Translations under genes and position numbers: made by a program
From: Abyssisolibacter fermentans
GTDB lineage: Bacteria; Bacillota; Clostridia; Tissierellales; MCWD3
Direction of reading: 5' to 3'
Length of the DNA: 64,000 nt
Assembly (NCBI RefSeq): GCF_001559865.1
Contig: NZ_LOHE01000039.1
Coordinates: 1-64,000, forward strand
Shown: in pieces, positions 53,501-61,106 of the stretch
Numbering within the stretch: the first letter of the stretch is position 1
Layout of the letters: each line of letters starts with the position of its first letter
Notes under the pieces: model-generated
Told to the model about the DNA's origin: nothing
The model's database searches: none
Seen by the model: only the letters and a program-made list of their open reading frames with translations

Positions 53501-53645
53501 CGCTAACACCGTTCAATTGACATTCTACAAAACTGTGCTACTATGCACACTTGCTCAAAACTTTATTTAGGTATAGTTATGTGTCCTGTAATTCAGAGAC
53601 CGATAGACGTCGCGACTATACACCTGATTAAGCCTATAGGCACCC
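53501..53645 (-). repeat. intercassette element 4
   Basis: It starts CGCTAAC (53501-53507), like the GCCTAAC end of the 30480 element, and ends TAGGCACCC (53637-53645), identical to 30555-30563. The middle contains CATTC..GTGCTACTATGCACAC, with an inverted repeat GTGC/GCAC. The sequence is richer in G+C than nearby spacers. It lies before the stop codon of the GNAT gene at 53674. Confidence 0.4.
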
Positions 53646-53673
53646 TTTACATAATTTACAAATGTATCTTAAA

Positions 53674-54105
53674 CTAAAACTCCTTATATAAGTATTTTAT
53701 GTTTGATATAACAGTCCATCCGATCGAGTTCCAAAATTCTTTTGAACCAGGATTATTAACATTAATAAATAAAAATCCTGTAGTAATACCAGCTTTTTTT
53801 AATTCTTCTAAAGAACGTTGCTCCATCCTTCTTCCAATACCTTTATTTCTAAATTCACTATAAACTGCTGTATGATAAATAGAACCTCTTCTACCATCAT
53901 GCCCACACATTAAAGCACCAATTAATTTTCCTTCCTTCGTACATGCTACGGAACTCAATCCAGGATTTCTATTTAGATACTTTATTAGAATTTCTTTAGT
54001 ATCAAAATTTGTTGAAAAACCTACATTAAAAGATATTCTCCATAATTTAAGAGCTTCATCTAAATCTGACTCTTTCATTGCACGAATTACTGCTTCATCA
54101 TTCAT
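53674..54105 (-). CDS. GNAT family N-acetyltransferase
   Basis: A 143-aa acetyltransferase. VIRAMKESDLDEALKLWRIS is the N-terminal strand. YHTAVYSEFRNKGIGRRMEQ near residues 77-96 holds the acetyl-CoA loop (RNKGIGRRM). GFLFINVNNPGSKEFWNSIG near 114 is the conserved Asn helix and strand. ATG at 54105 follows GAGGTG and is preferred to 54114. It is next to another GNAT gene (54200), 95 bp apart; the two are not close copies. The substrate is unknown. Confidence 0.86.
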   Translation of the reverse strand: MNDEAVIRAMKESDLDEALKLWRISFNVGFSTNFDTKEILIKYLNRNPGLSSVACTKEGKLIGALMCGHDGRRGSIYHTAVYSEFRNKGIGRRMEQRSLEELKKAGITTGFLFINVNNPGSKEFWNSIGWTVISNIKYLYKEF

Positions 54106-54199
54106 CTTAATCACCTCATGTTACTTTATTATTCCTATAGCTCTCTCAGATAATTTTTATTTACACGTCATATAAAAATGATTCTTATTTTTTATTTTA

Positions 54200-54613
54200 T
54201 TAATCTCTACCACATTGATATTTGTAATTTCTATGTATCATTCCTTGAGATTTTATCATTCCTAATTTCTTATAAAAAGATAGAAGATTTTCATCACAGC
54301 ATAAATCAACCATATAAAAATCATTTAATTCTTCTAACATTTTTTTAACCAATTCAGAGCCGATACCCTGTCTTTGATATTTAGGTAACACTTCTAAAAG
54401 ACGAATATAAGCCGATAGAATTCCGTCGCTAACAGCATTTATAAATCCAATAATTTTGTTGCTCTTTTCATCTATAGCAACTAAAGATCTATAGCTTTTT
54501 TCTAATATTTCTTTATGTTTTTCTTCACTTGGGGGATTTGGCCAATCTTTAAAAAAACCTGCTCCTAATTCTAAGTGTTTTAATTCGTCAGAATAAGTTT
54601 TATATAAAATCAA
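54200..54613 (-). CDS. GNAT family N-acetyltransferase
   Basis: A 137-aa acetyltransferase. YRSLVAIDEKSNKIIGFINA near residues 42-61 is the core beta hairpin. IRLLEVLPKYQRQGIGSELV near 69-88 has the acetyl-CoA loop. MVDLCCDENLLSFYKKLGM near 100 is the Asn-type helix. The start is TTG at 54613 behind GGAGTGG; the frame begins at a GTG (54622) inside that site. The substrate is unknown. Confidence 0.83.
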   Translation of the reverse strand: MILYKTYSDELKHLELGAGFFKDWPNPPSEEKHKEILEKSYRSLVAIDEKSNKIIGFINAVSDGILSAYIRLLEVLPKYQRQGIGSELVKKMLEELNDFYMVDLCCDENLLSFYKKLGMIKSQGMIHRNYKYQCGRD

Positions 54614-54699
54614 AATTACCACTCCTTATTTGTAAGTAACTTTCTACATTTTTTTATTAATAAAATTCCATAAAATTGCTATTCCAAGAGCATTAGCCT

Positions 54700-54752
54700 C
54701 TATTATTAAGAGGGTTTTTGAACTTAGGTTCATAAAACCCTCTTAATAATAG
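54700..54752. repeat. perfect long hairpin with LexA-box-like loop, head of repeat copy 7
   Basis: A perfect 19-bp inverted repeat (54700-54718 with 54734-54752) encloses TGAACTTAGGTTCA (54719-54732), itself a palindrome of the GAAC-N4-GTTC type. It is the longest hairpin of the window. Confidence 0.8.
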
Positions 54753-54890
54753 AATTCCCCCTACTTCATCATTATTCAAAGAACTTCGTATATTTCTAAG
54801 ACTATTTTTTATAACATGGTATATATATCTCCGTAATTTTTGGACTTGAATGACTGAGAAGTTGCTGTATATATCTAAGATAAGTCTCTC
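54700..54890 (-). repeat. promoter repeat copy 7 (leader and palindrome part)
   Basis: After the hairpin come CCCCCTACTTCATCA, CGTATATTTCTAAGACTATT and CTCCGTAATTTTTGGACTTG blocks matching the copies at 31.3, 37.8, 60.6 and 61.7 kb. The promoter and terminator blocks are missing. Confidence 0.78.
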
Positions 54891-54898
54891 TAGCAAAC

Positions 54899-54923
54899 GC
54901 AGGAACCGTCCCCTATGATTCTG
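54899..54923. repeat. short AGGAAC-type repeat at the DUF5131 stop codon
   Basis: GCAGGAACCGTCCCCTATGA overlaps the stop codon of the gene at 54913. Related sequences lie at 59172-59200, 62711-62738 and 61061-61085. Similar GGGACGGTTCCT sequences are familiar as REP-like elements in Clostridia. Confidence 0.5.
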
Positions 54924-55635
54924 TTCTATAATTAATATTTGCTTTTCTAGCCTGAGAACATAAATATCGTTTCTGAACTTTATATGTAATCCCATCTTTA
55001 ATGAATATAGAACCAAGCTGCCTGAATTCAAAATTAACATTCTTTTTAATGCACTGTTCTCTTATATCTAGAACCCAATCATAGTATAAAGGTCTAACAT
55101 CCTTTCCTGATTCTCCACCTACAACCACATAATCAAATGTATTATCCAAATAATCTGATATATCTATTTTTTCAAGCATAGGTTGAATCGTAATTAATTT
55201 GTGTTTTATTGGTAATTCTTTTAAAATAGAAATTCTTTCATCTGCTCTAATTTGATTTTCAACAGTTGAACAAACTGTTACATTATCAAAACCATATTCA
55301 AAATCATCTGGTAATCCTATCATAAAACGTTCAATTCGCTTTGTTATAAACATGAAATTTAGATCATTACGTATTCTCATCATTTCCCATGCTTCATTTC
55401 GCCAGTTATCCGCTTCTTCAATCAAAAAGTCACTATTAAAGCATAAATACACTATTTGTCCACTTTTCATTTTGTAGTTTCCCTTATGATCTTTTTCTAT
55501 AGGTTTATAAAATTCTCCTGTTTTATATATGATATCGGTATTAATACCTTTTCTTGCATTCGCTCTATGAATATAACAATTCAAACACCCTTCGCTTTTT
55601 TTATGACATCCCCTCCATGGGTTCCATACTGTCAT
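54913..55635 (-). CDS. DUF5131 (phage Gp37/Gp68-like) protein
   Basis: A 240-aa protein. TVWNPWRGCHKKSEGCLNCY at residues 2-21 is the DUF5131 start; its Cys set (C-x6-C-x2-C) resembles a 4Fe-4S site. QIVYLCFNSDFLIEEADNWR near 59 follows. FMFITKRIERF near 91 and FDYVVVGGESGKDVRPL near 165 are the other conserved strands. Relatives occur in phages and mobile regions. The family has a radical-SAM-like barrel pattern, but no activity is established. ATG at 55635 after GGGAGG is used. Confidence 0.87.
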   Translation of the reverse strand: MTVWNPWRGCHKKSEGCLNCYIHRANARKGINTDIIYKTGEFYKPIEKDHKGNYKMKSGQIVYLCFNSDFLIEEADNWRNEAWEMMRIRNDLNFMFITKRIERFMIGLPDDFEYGFDNVTVCSTVENQIRADERISILKELPIKHKLITIQPMLEKIDISDYLDNTFDYVVVGGESGKDVRPLYYDWVLDIREQCIKKNVNFEFRQLGSIFIKDGITYKVQKRYLCSQARKANINYRTES

Positions 55636-55667
55636 AATTCTACCTCCCACTGAATATATAGTTATAT

Positions 55668-56240
55668 TTATATAATCTCATAGATAAAAACACATGGACT
55701 CTTACCATCACTATTTAAAATGGATGAGACTACTTCTTTTAACCTTAACTTTAAGCCTAATGCTTTTTGATAATGAAATCTAAAATGACCAGCACAGCAT
55801 TTACAATAAGATAGTGGCATCAAACTATTAGCTGGTTTAGCACCATTAAAATGCCAACAAGGACAAGTCATATTACTAATATTATAACTTCCTACAGCAA
55901 CAGTTTCTATATCTCCATTCTTATTTAAGAAAGGTTTACCCATATAATTTACATTCCCTAATAAACTTAACTTCTCTTCTAATGTCTTATTTTTATTTTC
56001 CTTTGCAAAAAGCCTTGAATTTTTTAATCTTGCGCCACTTTTACAACAAGCTCTATCATACATAACTTCACTAATAGTATCATAATCTAGCAACTCCTCG
56101 CATTTTTGCATAGCAACTGCCATGAAATTAGCTAAATCTTGTTTTGGATTATCCTTATCCCTAGGATAATCAACGTTCATTATTTTTTCAATAATCATTT
56201 CATCAATATTCAATTTTCTTAAATGCTTTTCAAATCCCAC
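55668..56240 (-). CDS. uncharacterised cysteine-rich protein
   Basis: A 190-aa soluble protein with three Cys clusters: DRACCKSGARL near residue 76, MTCPCWHFNG near 136 and YCKCCAGHFRFHY near 155. These could hold a metal or an iron-sulfur cluster. The frame reaches 56330, but GGGGGAAA followed by GTG at 56240 fits a start better. It ends 32 bp before the DUF5131 gene in the direction of transcription and could share its message. I do not recognise the family with confidence. Confidence 0.6.
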   Translation of the reverse strand: MGFEKHLRKLNIDEMIIEKIMNVDYPRDKDNPKQDLANFMAVAMQKCEELLDYDTISEVMYDRACCKSGARLKNSRLFAKENKNKTLEEKLSLLGNVNYMGKPFLNKNGDIETVAVGSYNISNMTCPCWHFNGAKPANSLMPLSYCKCCAGHFRFHYQKALGLKLRLKEVVSSILNSDGKSPCVFIYEII

Positions 56241-56358
56241 TTTTCTTTCCCCCAAATCACAATATATTTTAGTTCTATAGTATACACTAGTGCACATTTT
56301 TAAATAACTCTTGAATGTTTCCAGAAGCATATTGTGCCATTTGACAACTTAATATTTA

Positions 56359-56970
56359 TTATTTATATGCAATTACACAAAACCCGTTTGAAGTTAGTTG
56401 TTTATATGATACGTCTCTAAATCCCAATCTACTTGATAATTTACTTAATTCTTTAGCAGAATATATTTTGTAATCACCGTCATTTGAAAATTTAATAAAA
56501 AAGTTCATAATTTGCCTTAACCCGTTTGGTACAGTAAAATCATAAATTAATAATTTGCTATCCTTTTTCATTACTCTTTTCATTTCTTTTAATGCTTGCT
56601 CTGCATTTGGAAAATGATGAAATGCTGCACATGATATTATAAAGTCAAACATATTGCAATCATATGGTAAATCCTCAGCATCTCCAATACATAAATTAGC
56701 ACTATCTCCCAAATTTATTTTAGCTTGTTCAATCATTTTTTCTGAATAATCTATACCATATAATTCAATATTATTAGATTTACTTGTGAAATTTTTGAGT
56801 AAATCTCCTATTCCACATCCAACATCTAATAACTTATCGCCCTCATTTGGATCTACATCATTTAATGCAGTATTTTTTAAATGAGCTGTGACTTTATGAT
56901 CATTTGTACTTAAATATATATCTGCTTTATCATTAAAAGCTTTTCTAGATTTTTCTTTATAATCTCTCAT
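56359..56970 (-). CDS. class I SAM-dependent methyltransferase (UbiE-like)
   Basis: A 203-aa methyltransferase. KAFNDKADIYLSTND opens the domain. Motif I is DKLLDVGCGIGDLLKNFTSK near residues 41-60, motif II YGIDYSEKMIEQA, and motif IV FDFIISCAAFHHFPNAEQAL near 107-126. ATG at 56970 after AAAGGAG is used; the frame extends to 57033. It lies downstream of repeat copy 8, which has lost the promoter block. The acceptor is unknown. Confidence 0.88.
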   Translation of the reverse strand: MRDYKEKSRKAFNDKADIYLSTNDHKVTAHLKNTALNDVDPNEGDKLLDVGCGIGDLLKNFTSKSNNIELYGIDYSEKMIEQAKINLGDSANLCIGDAEDLPYDCNMFDFIISCAAFHHFPNAEQALKEMKRVMKKDSKLLIYDFTVPNGLRQIMNFFIKFSNDGDYKIYSAKELSKLSSRLGFRDVSYKQLTSNGFCVIAYK

Positions 56971-57388
56971 TTTTATCTCCTTTATAAATACACAAACACA
57001 TAATTTATAGATAATGTCATATGATTCTTGCATTTACGAAGTTTGTTGTAGTAAAATTCCTCCTATTTCATCATTTTATCCACTTCGTATAACTTTCTTT
57101 TTAATAAAAATTAGTAAATTAAACTACTTCAAATATTTAAATAATATATTAAAATGGAAATAAACATTAACTGCATTTATATTTCATCTTTCATTACATG
57201 TACATATATCAGTTTGGCTCTTTTATATACCTATAGTACATGCTTGTAAACTTTGTTTTACATCTTCTTGTATATTATTAATCCTCGTGTTATAATTGAT
57301 ATTTTTACTTCACTGCTTAGTATTTTTGTTGCTCTGGTATTATGAGTTAACGTAATAAATAATGGACGTAATCATTCTATATAATACA
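56971..57388. other. intergenic region carrying repeat copy 8
   Basis: A 418-bp region. Repeat copy 8 fills 57028-57290. No gene was seen. Confidence 0.55.
57028..57290 (-). repeat. promoter repeat copy 8 (promoter block deleted)
   Basis: It begins with a broken palindrome (ACGAAGTTTG, 57036-57045) and the block TAGTAAAATTCCTCCTATTT. It then passes directly to a decayed terminator hairpin (AGTAAATTAAACTACT near 57111) and the ATTTCATC...ATTACATG block. The CTCCGTAG and promoter blocks between them are missing, an internal deletion relative to copy 6. Confidence 0.68.
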
Positions 57389-58375
57389 TTACTCTTCAAC
57401 AATCGTGCTAAATGCTTTGTACTGCTTATTCGGATCAATTGGCGGCTCACTAAAAGCAGAATAGAGTATACAGTTTGAAATTCCTTTTCCGAATCCCGGT
57501 ATGATTTGTTCCATTTGCTTATGTATAAAATCAGCTTCTTTTTCCATTTGATTTTCATTAGGATTGATAATGTCCTGTTTTGTAACATATTTCACTTGAT
57601 ATACATAGCCCTCTTTAACAGGAATTAAATCTATATTATATATCTCAATCTCATAATTGGAAAGCTGTATTTTCATTGGAAAAGAGTAGTTATCAATAAC
57701 CTCTTTTTGAAACTCTTCATACTTTGATTTGATTGTATCTTCCTTTAAATAATTCATATATTTACTAGGTCTTGAAAGTCTTAATGCTAAATATTGACAA
57801 GAACAAGCCGATAATAAGTATCCTTTGTCCTTAAATTTCTTAGCCTCATAAATCCAATCTTCAATACCCTTTCCCATTATTTCATATTCACCAAAATAAA
57901 CTTTGGACATTTTCCATTCTTTATTACTGTCTTTCAATAAATTAACCATTATGAGTATATTATTAGCACCATTCTCAATAGTATAGAATGATGTAAATGC
58001 ATCCATTTTATTTGTAGGTAGTGTACATGCATATCCATCAAAATCTGGAAGGAAAACTGTAATATTATCATTGTTTGAAACTGTATACAATTGTTGTAAT
58101 AAAATTGGATTATTCTTTTTAAACAAATCCTTTGTTTGCATTATGTAATCTAAACTACTTTTATCAAATTGTTGATTATCAGTAATTAAACAAATATCTT
58201 TGATCATATTTATATCCTGATTTATAATTCCTTTAAAGAATTTATCAATAGTTTTTTGTGCAGATGTTTTTATTTCAGTATCTATATCATCATTATTATA
58301 TGTTTTCATCGTAGATAATGTACAACCTGTTAATAGTGAAATAGCCAAAACTAAAACTATAAATTTGATTCTCAT
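57389..58375 (-). CDS. uncharacterised lipoprotein
   Basis: A 328-aa protein. The N-terminus is a signal peptide with the lipobox LLTGC (Cys18), so it should be anchored to the outer face of the membrane. Residues about 35-70 (AQKTIDKFFKGIINQDINMI) resemble the start of small NTF2/DUF4878-like extracellular domains. The remainder is unknown. It has AGGAGG before ATG. It stands alone beside repeat copy 8. Function unknown. Confidence 0.7.
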   Translation of the reverse strand: MRIKFIVLVLAISLLTGCTLSTMKTYNNDDIDTEIKTSAQKTIDKFFKGIINQDINMIKDICLITDNQQFDKSSLDYIMQTKDLFKKNNPILLQQLYTVSNNDNITVFLPDFDGYACTLPTNKMDAFTSFYTIENGANNILIMVNLLKDSNKEWKMSKVYFGEYEIMGKGIEDWIYEAKKFKDKGYLLSACSCQYLALRLSRPSKYMNYLKEDTIKSKYEEFQKEVIDNYSFPMKIQLSNYEIEIYNIDLIPVKEGYVYQVKYVTKQDIINPNENQMEKEADFIHKQMEQIIPGFGKGISNCILYSAFSEPPIDPNKQYKAFSTIVEE

Positions 58376-58458
58376 ATATAACCTCCTAAATTTCTAGAAA
58401 TAAAACTGGATTAAACATTAATACCTTATGATAATATGAACTTACAACCTCTGCTCAT

Positions 58459-58484
58459 GGCTGTGAGCTTGCAAACATCTAATG
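58459..58484. repeat. short dispersed sequence, copy 2
   Basis: GGCTGTG, five extra bases, then GCAAACATCTAATG repeats the sequence at 20209-20228. Confidence 0.4.
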
Positions 58485-58625
58485 CAGTGGTAACTCTATA
58501 AGCCAAAAGCTGTGTTTGTGTGAAGGTACTGTATAAAATGTATACCTCTCTCTAATCTTGTATAGATTCCTAATTTATCTATTGATTCATTCTACTCAAC
58601 TTATCTCCCTAACTATACATAATTT

Positions 58626-59120
58626 CTATAATTCTATCCAATAACGTAATATCTTTTTGCCTGAAGAATCAGATATAACTTCATTTTCTAATTTCCCACC
58701 ATTGTTCTCAATTACTTTAGAAGATCCTATGTTATCACGATCACATGTTACCAAAACTTTATCCATTCCTAATTCTTTTGCCCTCCTTAATGTTAATTTT
58801 AATAACATACTGCCATAACCTTTTCTTCTAAGTGGAGGTGGAACATCATAACCAATGTGACCTCCTTCTTTCTCCAAATGAGATACTAAATATTGTCTTA
58901 ATCTACTTACTCCAAGGATCATTTCATTATCATCAATTAACCAAAATGTAATTGAAGGTACATGTCCTGTTTTTAAATTTTCTCCTTTTGAATATCTTTC
59001 TACCTTATCCATATATGCTTCAAATGTTTCTTGATACCTTAACTCTTGAACCTGTTTGTAATCTTCAACCATATAAGAAAATGCTATTTTCATATCATCA
59101 GTAGGTTCTATTAACCTCAT
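58626..59120 (-). CDS. GNAT family N-acetyltransferase
   Basis: A 164-aa acetyltransferase. VPSITFWLIDDNEMILGVSR near residues 54-73 is the beta core, and GGHIGYDVPPPLRRKGYGSM near 86-105 the acetyl-CoA loop. KVLVTCDRDNIGSSKVIENN near 121 is the Asn helix. It shares this layout and many words with the GNAT gene at 61107 (STFWLIDKKAVVGVVRIRQQ, GHIGYDISPDCRKRGYGFQI), so they are paralogues. It has AAGGGA before ATG. The substrate is unknown. Confidence 0.87.
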   Translation of the reverse strand: MRLIEPTDDMKIAFSYMVEDYKQVQELRYQETFEAYMDKVERYSKGENLKTGHVPSITFWLIDDNEMILGVSRLRQYLVSHLEKEGGHIGYDVPPPLRRKGYGSMLLKLTLRRAKELGMDKVLVTCDRDNIGSSKVIENNGGKLENEVISDSSGKKILRYWIEL

Positions 59121-59171
59121 TTAATCCCTTCTTTCTACACATCTTTTGTTATTAGTTGTCTCTACTCTCAA

Positions 59172-59200
59172 TATATCAAAAGGAACTGTCCCTAAAGATT
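59172..59200. repeat. short AGGAAC-type repeat at the MFS stop codon
   Basis: TATATCAAAAGGAACTGTCC followed by CTAAAGATT abuts the stop codon at 59199. It is the clearest copy of the small repeat also seen at 54899, 61061 and 62711. Confidence 0.5.
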
Positions 59201-60464
59201 ACAAATTATCAATTAATTTTTTTACAGGTTTTATAAATCCTAAAGCAAAGAACAATATAAATATAATACTAAATCCAACTGAAATTATTATACTTATTGA
59301 AATAAATTCTGCTAATATACCACCTATTGCCATTGCCATAGGAACTAGTGACGATGATAAAGTTCTTCTAAAACCAAATACTTTTCCTCGCATGTCATCT
59401 GAAACTGCCGCTTGCATAGTTGATTGAATTATTGAATTAATAATAGCAACAGAAAAACCGTTAATGAATAATAAGATTACAATAATAAAATAGTTAGGAA
59501 CGTGTGGAAGTATTCCCATAGCCAAGCCATTAATTAACCCTCCAGCAATAAAAATCAATGACTTCTTAATATTACTCAAATCAACAATAGACAGGATTAA
59601 GAATCCTAAAAACATTCCTCCAGTTGAGAATGCCATTGCTACCCCGTATCTCTCTGGTCCAAGATATTGTTTTGAATTGAACAATGGGAGCAATAAAGTA
59701 ATACCCATGATAGCAAAAAAGTTAAGAATAGCAATAGTAATATATAAATACTTAATACCTTTATTACTCTTTACATAATTGAACCCTGATTTTAAATCTT
59801 CAAAAAATTTAACTTTATTTATATCCCTCTTCTTATTTGGGATCTTTATAAACAACTCAGTACAAGCAGAGAAAATATAACTTATACCATTGATTAAAAA
59901 CATGATAGGTGCACCTATTAAATGAAATAAAAATCCCCCTAAAGTTTTTCCTATAATATCTGTGCCTGTGCTAGCTAACGAAAAAGTTGAATTAGCCTTT
60001 ACAAGCTTATCCTTTGGTACTAAGTCAGGAATAGAGGATTGTACAGCTGGATTAAAGAAAGAACCACAGATTCCAAGAACTATTCCACCCATGAGTACCA
60101 TCCAAATCTGAATAAAATTCATAACTGCTGCTACACCAACAAAACTTATTACTATCCCTCTAATAAGATCTGTTACAATAAGTATATTTTTTCGATTATG
60201 TCTATCTACATATGTACCAGCAATAGGTGACAAAAACACTCTTGGAATAACTGCCGTTGCCATTAATATTCCCATCAAACCAGTAGATCCTGTTTTAGCT
60301 AATATCCAGAATCCTAAGGCTATATCGTATATTGAATCTCCGAAATTAGAAACAAACTGACCTTGCCATAGTAATATAAAATTCATATTCCATAATTTAT
60401 TTTTTGTCTTAACTATTTTCTTTGAATTACAATTATTAGATTTAGCACTTGCATTATTGTCCAT
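59199..60464 (-). CDS. MFS transporter, macrolide-efflux (Mef)-like
   Basis: A 421-aa membrane protein with about twelve helices. LLWQGQFVSNFGDSIYDIAL near residues 31-50 is the start typical of the MFS_3/Mef group, and SPIAGTYVDRHNRKNILIVT near 75-94 is motif A (G-x-x-x-D-R-x-x-R-R). AVSDDMRGKVFGFRRTLSSS near 350 is the matching loop. The relatives Mef(A)/Mef(E) export macrolides; others are of unknown substrate. It has AAGGAGAG before ATG. Repeat copy 9 lies upstream, with its promoter 329 bp from the start. Confidence 0.85.
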   Translation of the reverse strand: MDNNASAKSNNCNSKKIVKTKNKLWNMNFILLWQGQFVSNFGDSIYDIALGFWILAKTGSTGLMGILMATAVIPRVFLSPIAGTYVDRHNRKNILIVTDLIRGIVISFVGVAAVMNFIQIWMVLMGGIVLGICGSFFNPAVQSSIPDLVPKDKLVKANSTFSLASTGTDIIGKTLGGFLFHLIGAPIMFLINGISYIFSACTELFIKIPNKKRDINKVKFFEDLKSGFNYVKSNKGIKYLYITIAILNFFAIMGITLLLPLFNSKQYLGPERYGVAMAFSTGGMFLGFLILSIVDLSNIKKSLIFIAGGLINGLAMGILPHVPNYFIIVILLFINGFSVAIINSIIQSTMQAAVSDDMRGKVFGFRRTLSSSLVPMAMAIGGILAEFISISIIISVGFSIIFILFFALGFIKPVKKLIDNL

Positions 60465-60596
60465 CTTTTCTCTCCTTATAACTTATTTAAATAATATGAT
60501 TATTTCACTTTTTCTGTCTACTATACTAAGATGTCTCATAACTCATACATTCAAGAACTAAAATTCGTGAATGCTTCTAATATTGTTATGATTTTA

Positions 60597-60610
60597 CGAA
60601 CTTTAGTTCG
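60597..60610. promoter_or_regulatory. perfect LexA-box-like palindrome in repeat copy 9
   Basis: CGAACTTTAGTTCG is a perfect CGAAC-N4-GTTCG, the Gram-positive LexA/DinR box. It lies inside a longer imperfect 12-bp inverted repeat (60590-60617). Confidence 0.5.
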
Positions 60611-60792
60611 CGAAATCTTTCTGTAGTACAATTCCTACTTAATCATTTTATGCAATGGACTTTGTATATTTCTAAGATTATTTTTTTAACATGTGCATAT
60701 TATCTTCTTAGTTTAAAACTGGCATAACTATAATTTCATATGTTCTATGTATCTAACATGTAAAAAATGATTATAGACAATCCCACAATAAC

Positions 60793-60821
60793 ATTATACT
60801 CTTATTTACCATAACAGTAAA
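60793..60821 (-). promoter_or_regulatory. repeat-borne sigma-A promoter for the MFS gene
   Basis: Minus strand: TTTACT (60816-60821), 17 bp, TATAAT (60793-60798). Confidence 0.78.
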
Positions 60822-61020
60822 CTGTTAACTATATAACCTTCTTTTTCTGAGAATAAGAGTGACTTAGCCACGTTAAATTGGTTACTCATATATATTTTCT
60901 AATGACATCTACCCTAATCAAACAGTAACCAACTGCTCCTAATAACTACATAAACCCATAGGGTAACCTAACTATTTTAATAATTTATTATACAAAAGTA
61001 TTTATATTATATAAAAAAAA

Positions 61021-61043
61021 TTACAGTAAATTATCTACTGCAA
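61021..61043 (-). terminator. repeat-borne terminator hairpin, copy 9
   Basis: Stem TTACAGTA (61021-61028) with TACTGCAA (61036-61043), followed by eight T residues in the minus direction. It lies 64 bp past the stop codon of the GNAT gene at 61107. Confidence 0.75.
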
Positions 61044-61106
61044 AGATTAAGTAATATATTATATATCAAAAGGAAATGTCAGACTGCATTAAAATTATTA
61101 AATGTA

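Larger units (their letters stand above)
60546..61085 (-). repeat. promoter repeat copy 9 (two palindromes, interrupted)
   Basis: Palindromes AGAACTAAAATTCG (60554-60567) and CGAACTTTAGTTCG (60597-60610) are followed by the CTGTAGTA, TTTGTATATTTCTAAGATTA and promoter blocks. About 160 bp of unrelated sequence (about 60857-61010) then splits the promoter block from the terminator hairpin (61021-61043). In copy 6 these two lie only 39 bp apart. Confidence 0.8.
60465..61106. other. intergenic region carrying repeat copy 9
   Basis: A 642-bp region. It holds repeat copy 9 with two palindromes, a promoter, an insertion of about 160 bp and a terminator hairpin. No gene was seen. Confidence 0.6.

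Noticed and set aside
54693-55040. 115-codon minus-strand frame overlapping the end of DUF5131
   Set aside because: It runs through repeat copy 7 and its hairpin, overlaps a well-supported gene in another frame, has no ribosome-binding site and an odd composition. I regard it as chance.
57340-57588. 82-codon minus-strand frame at the end of the lipoprotein gene
   Set aside because: It is a frame shadow of the lipoprotein gene and has no ribosome-binding site.
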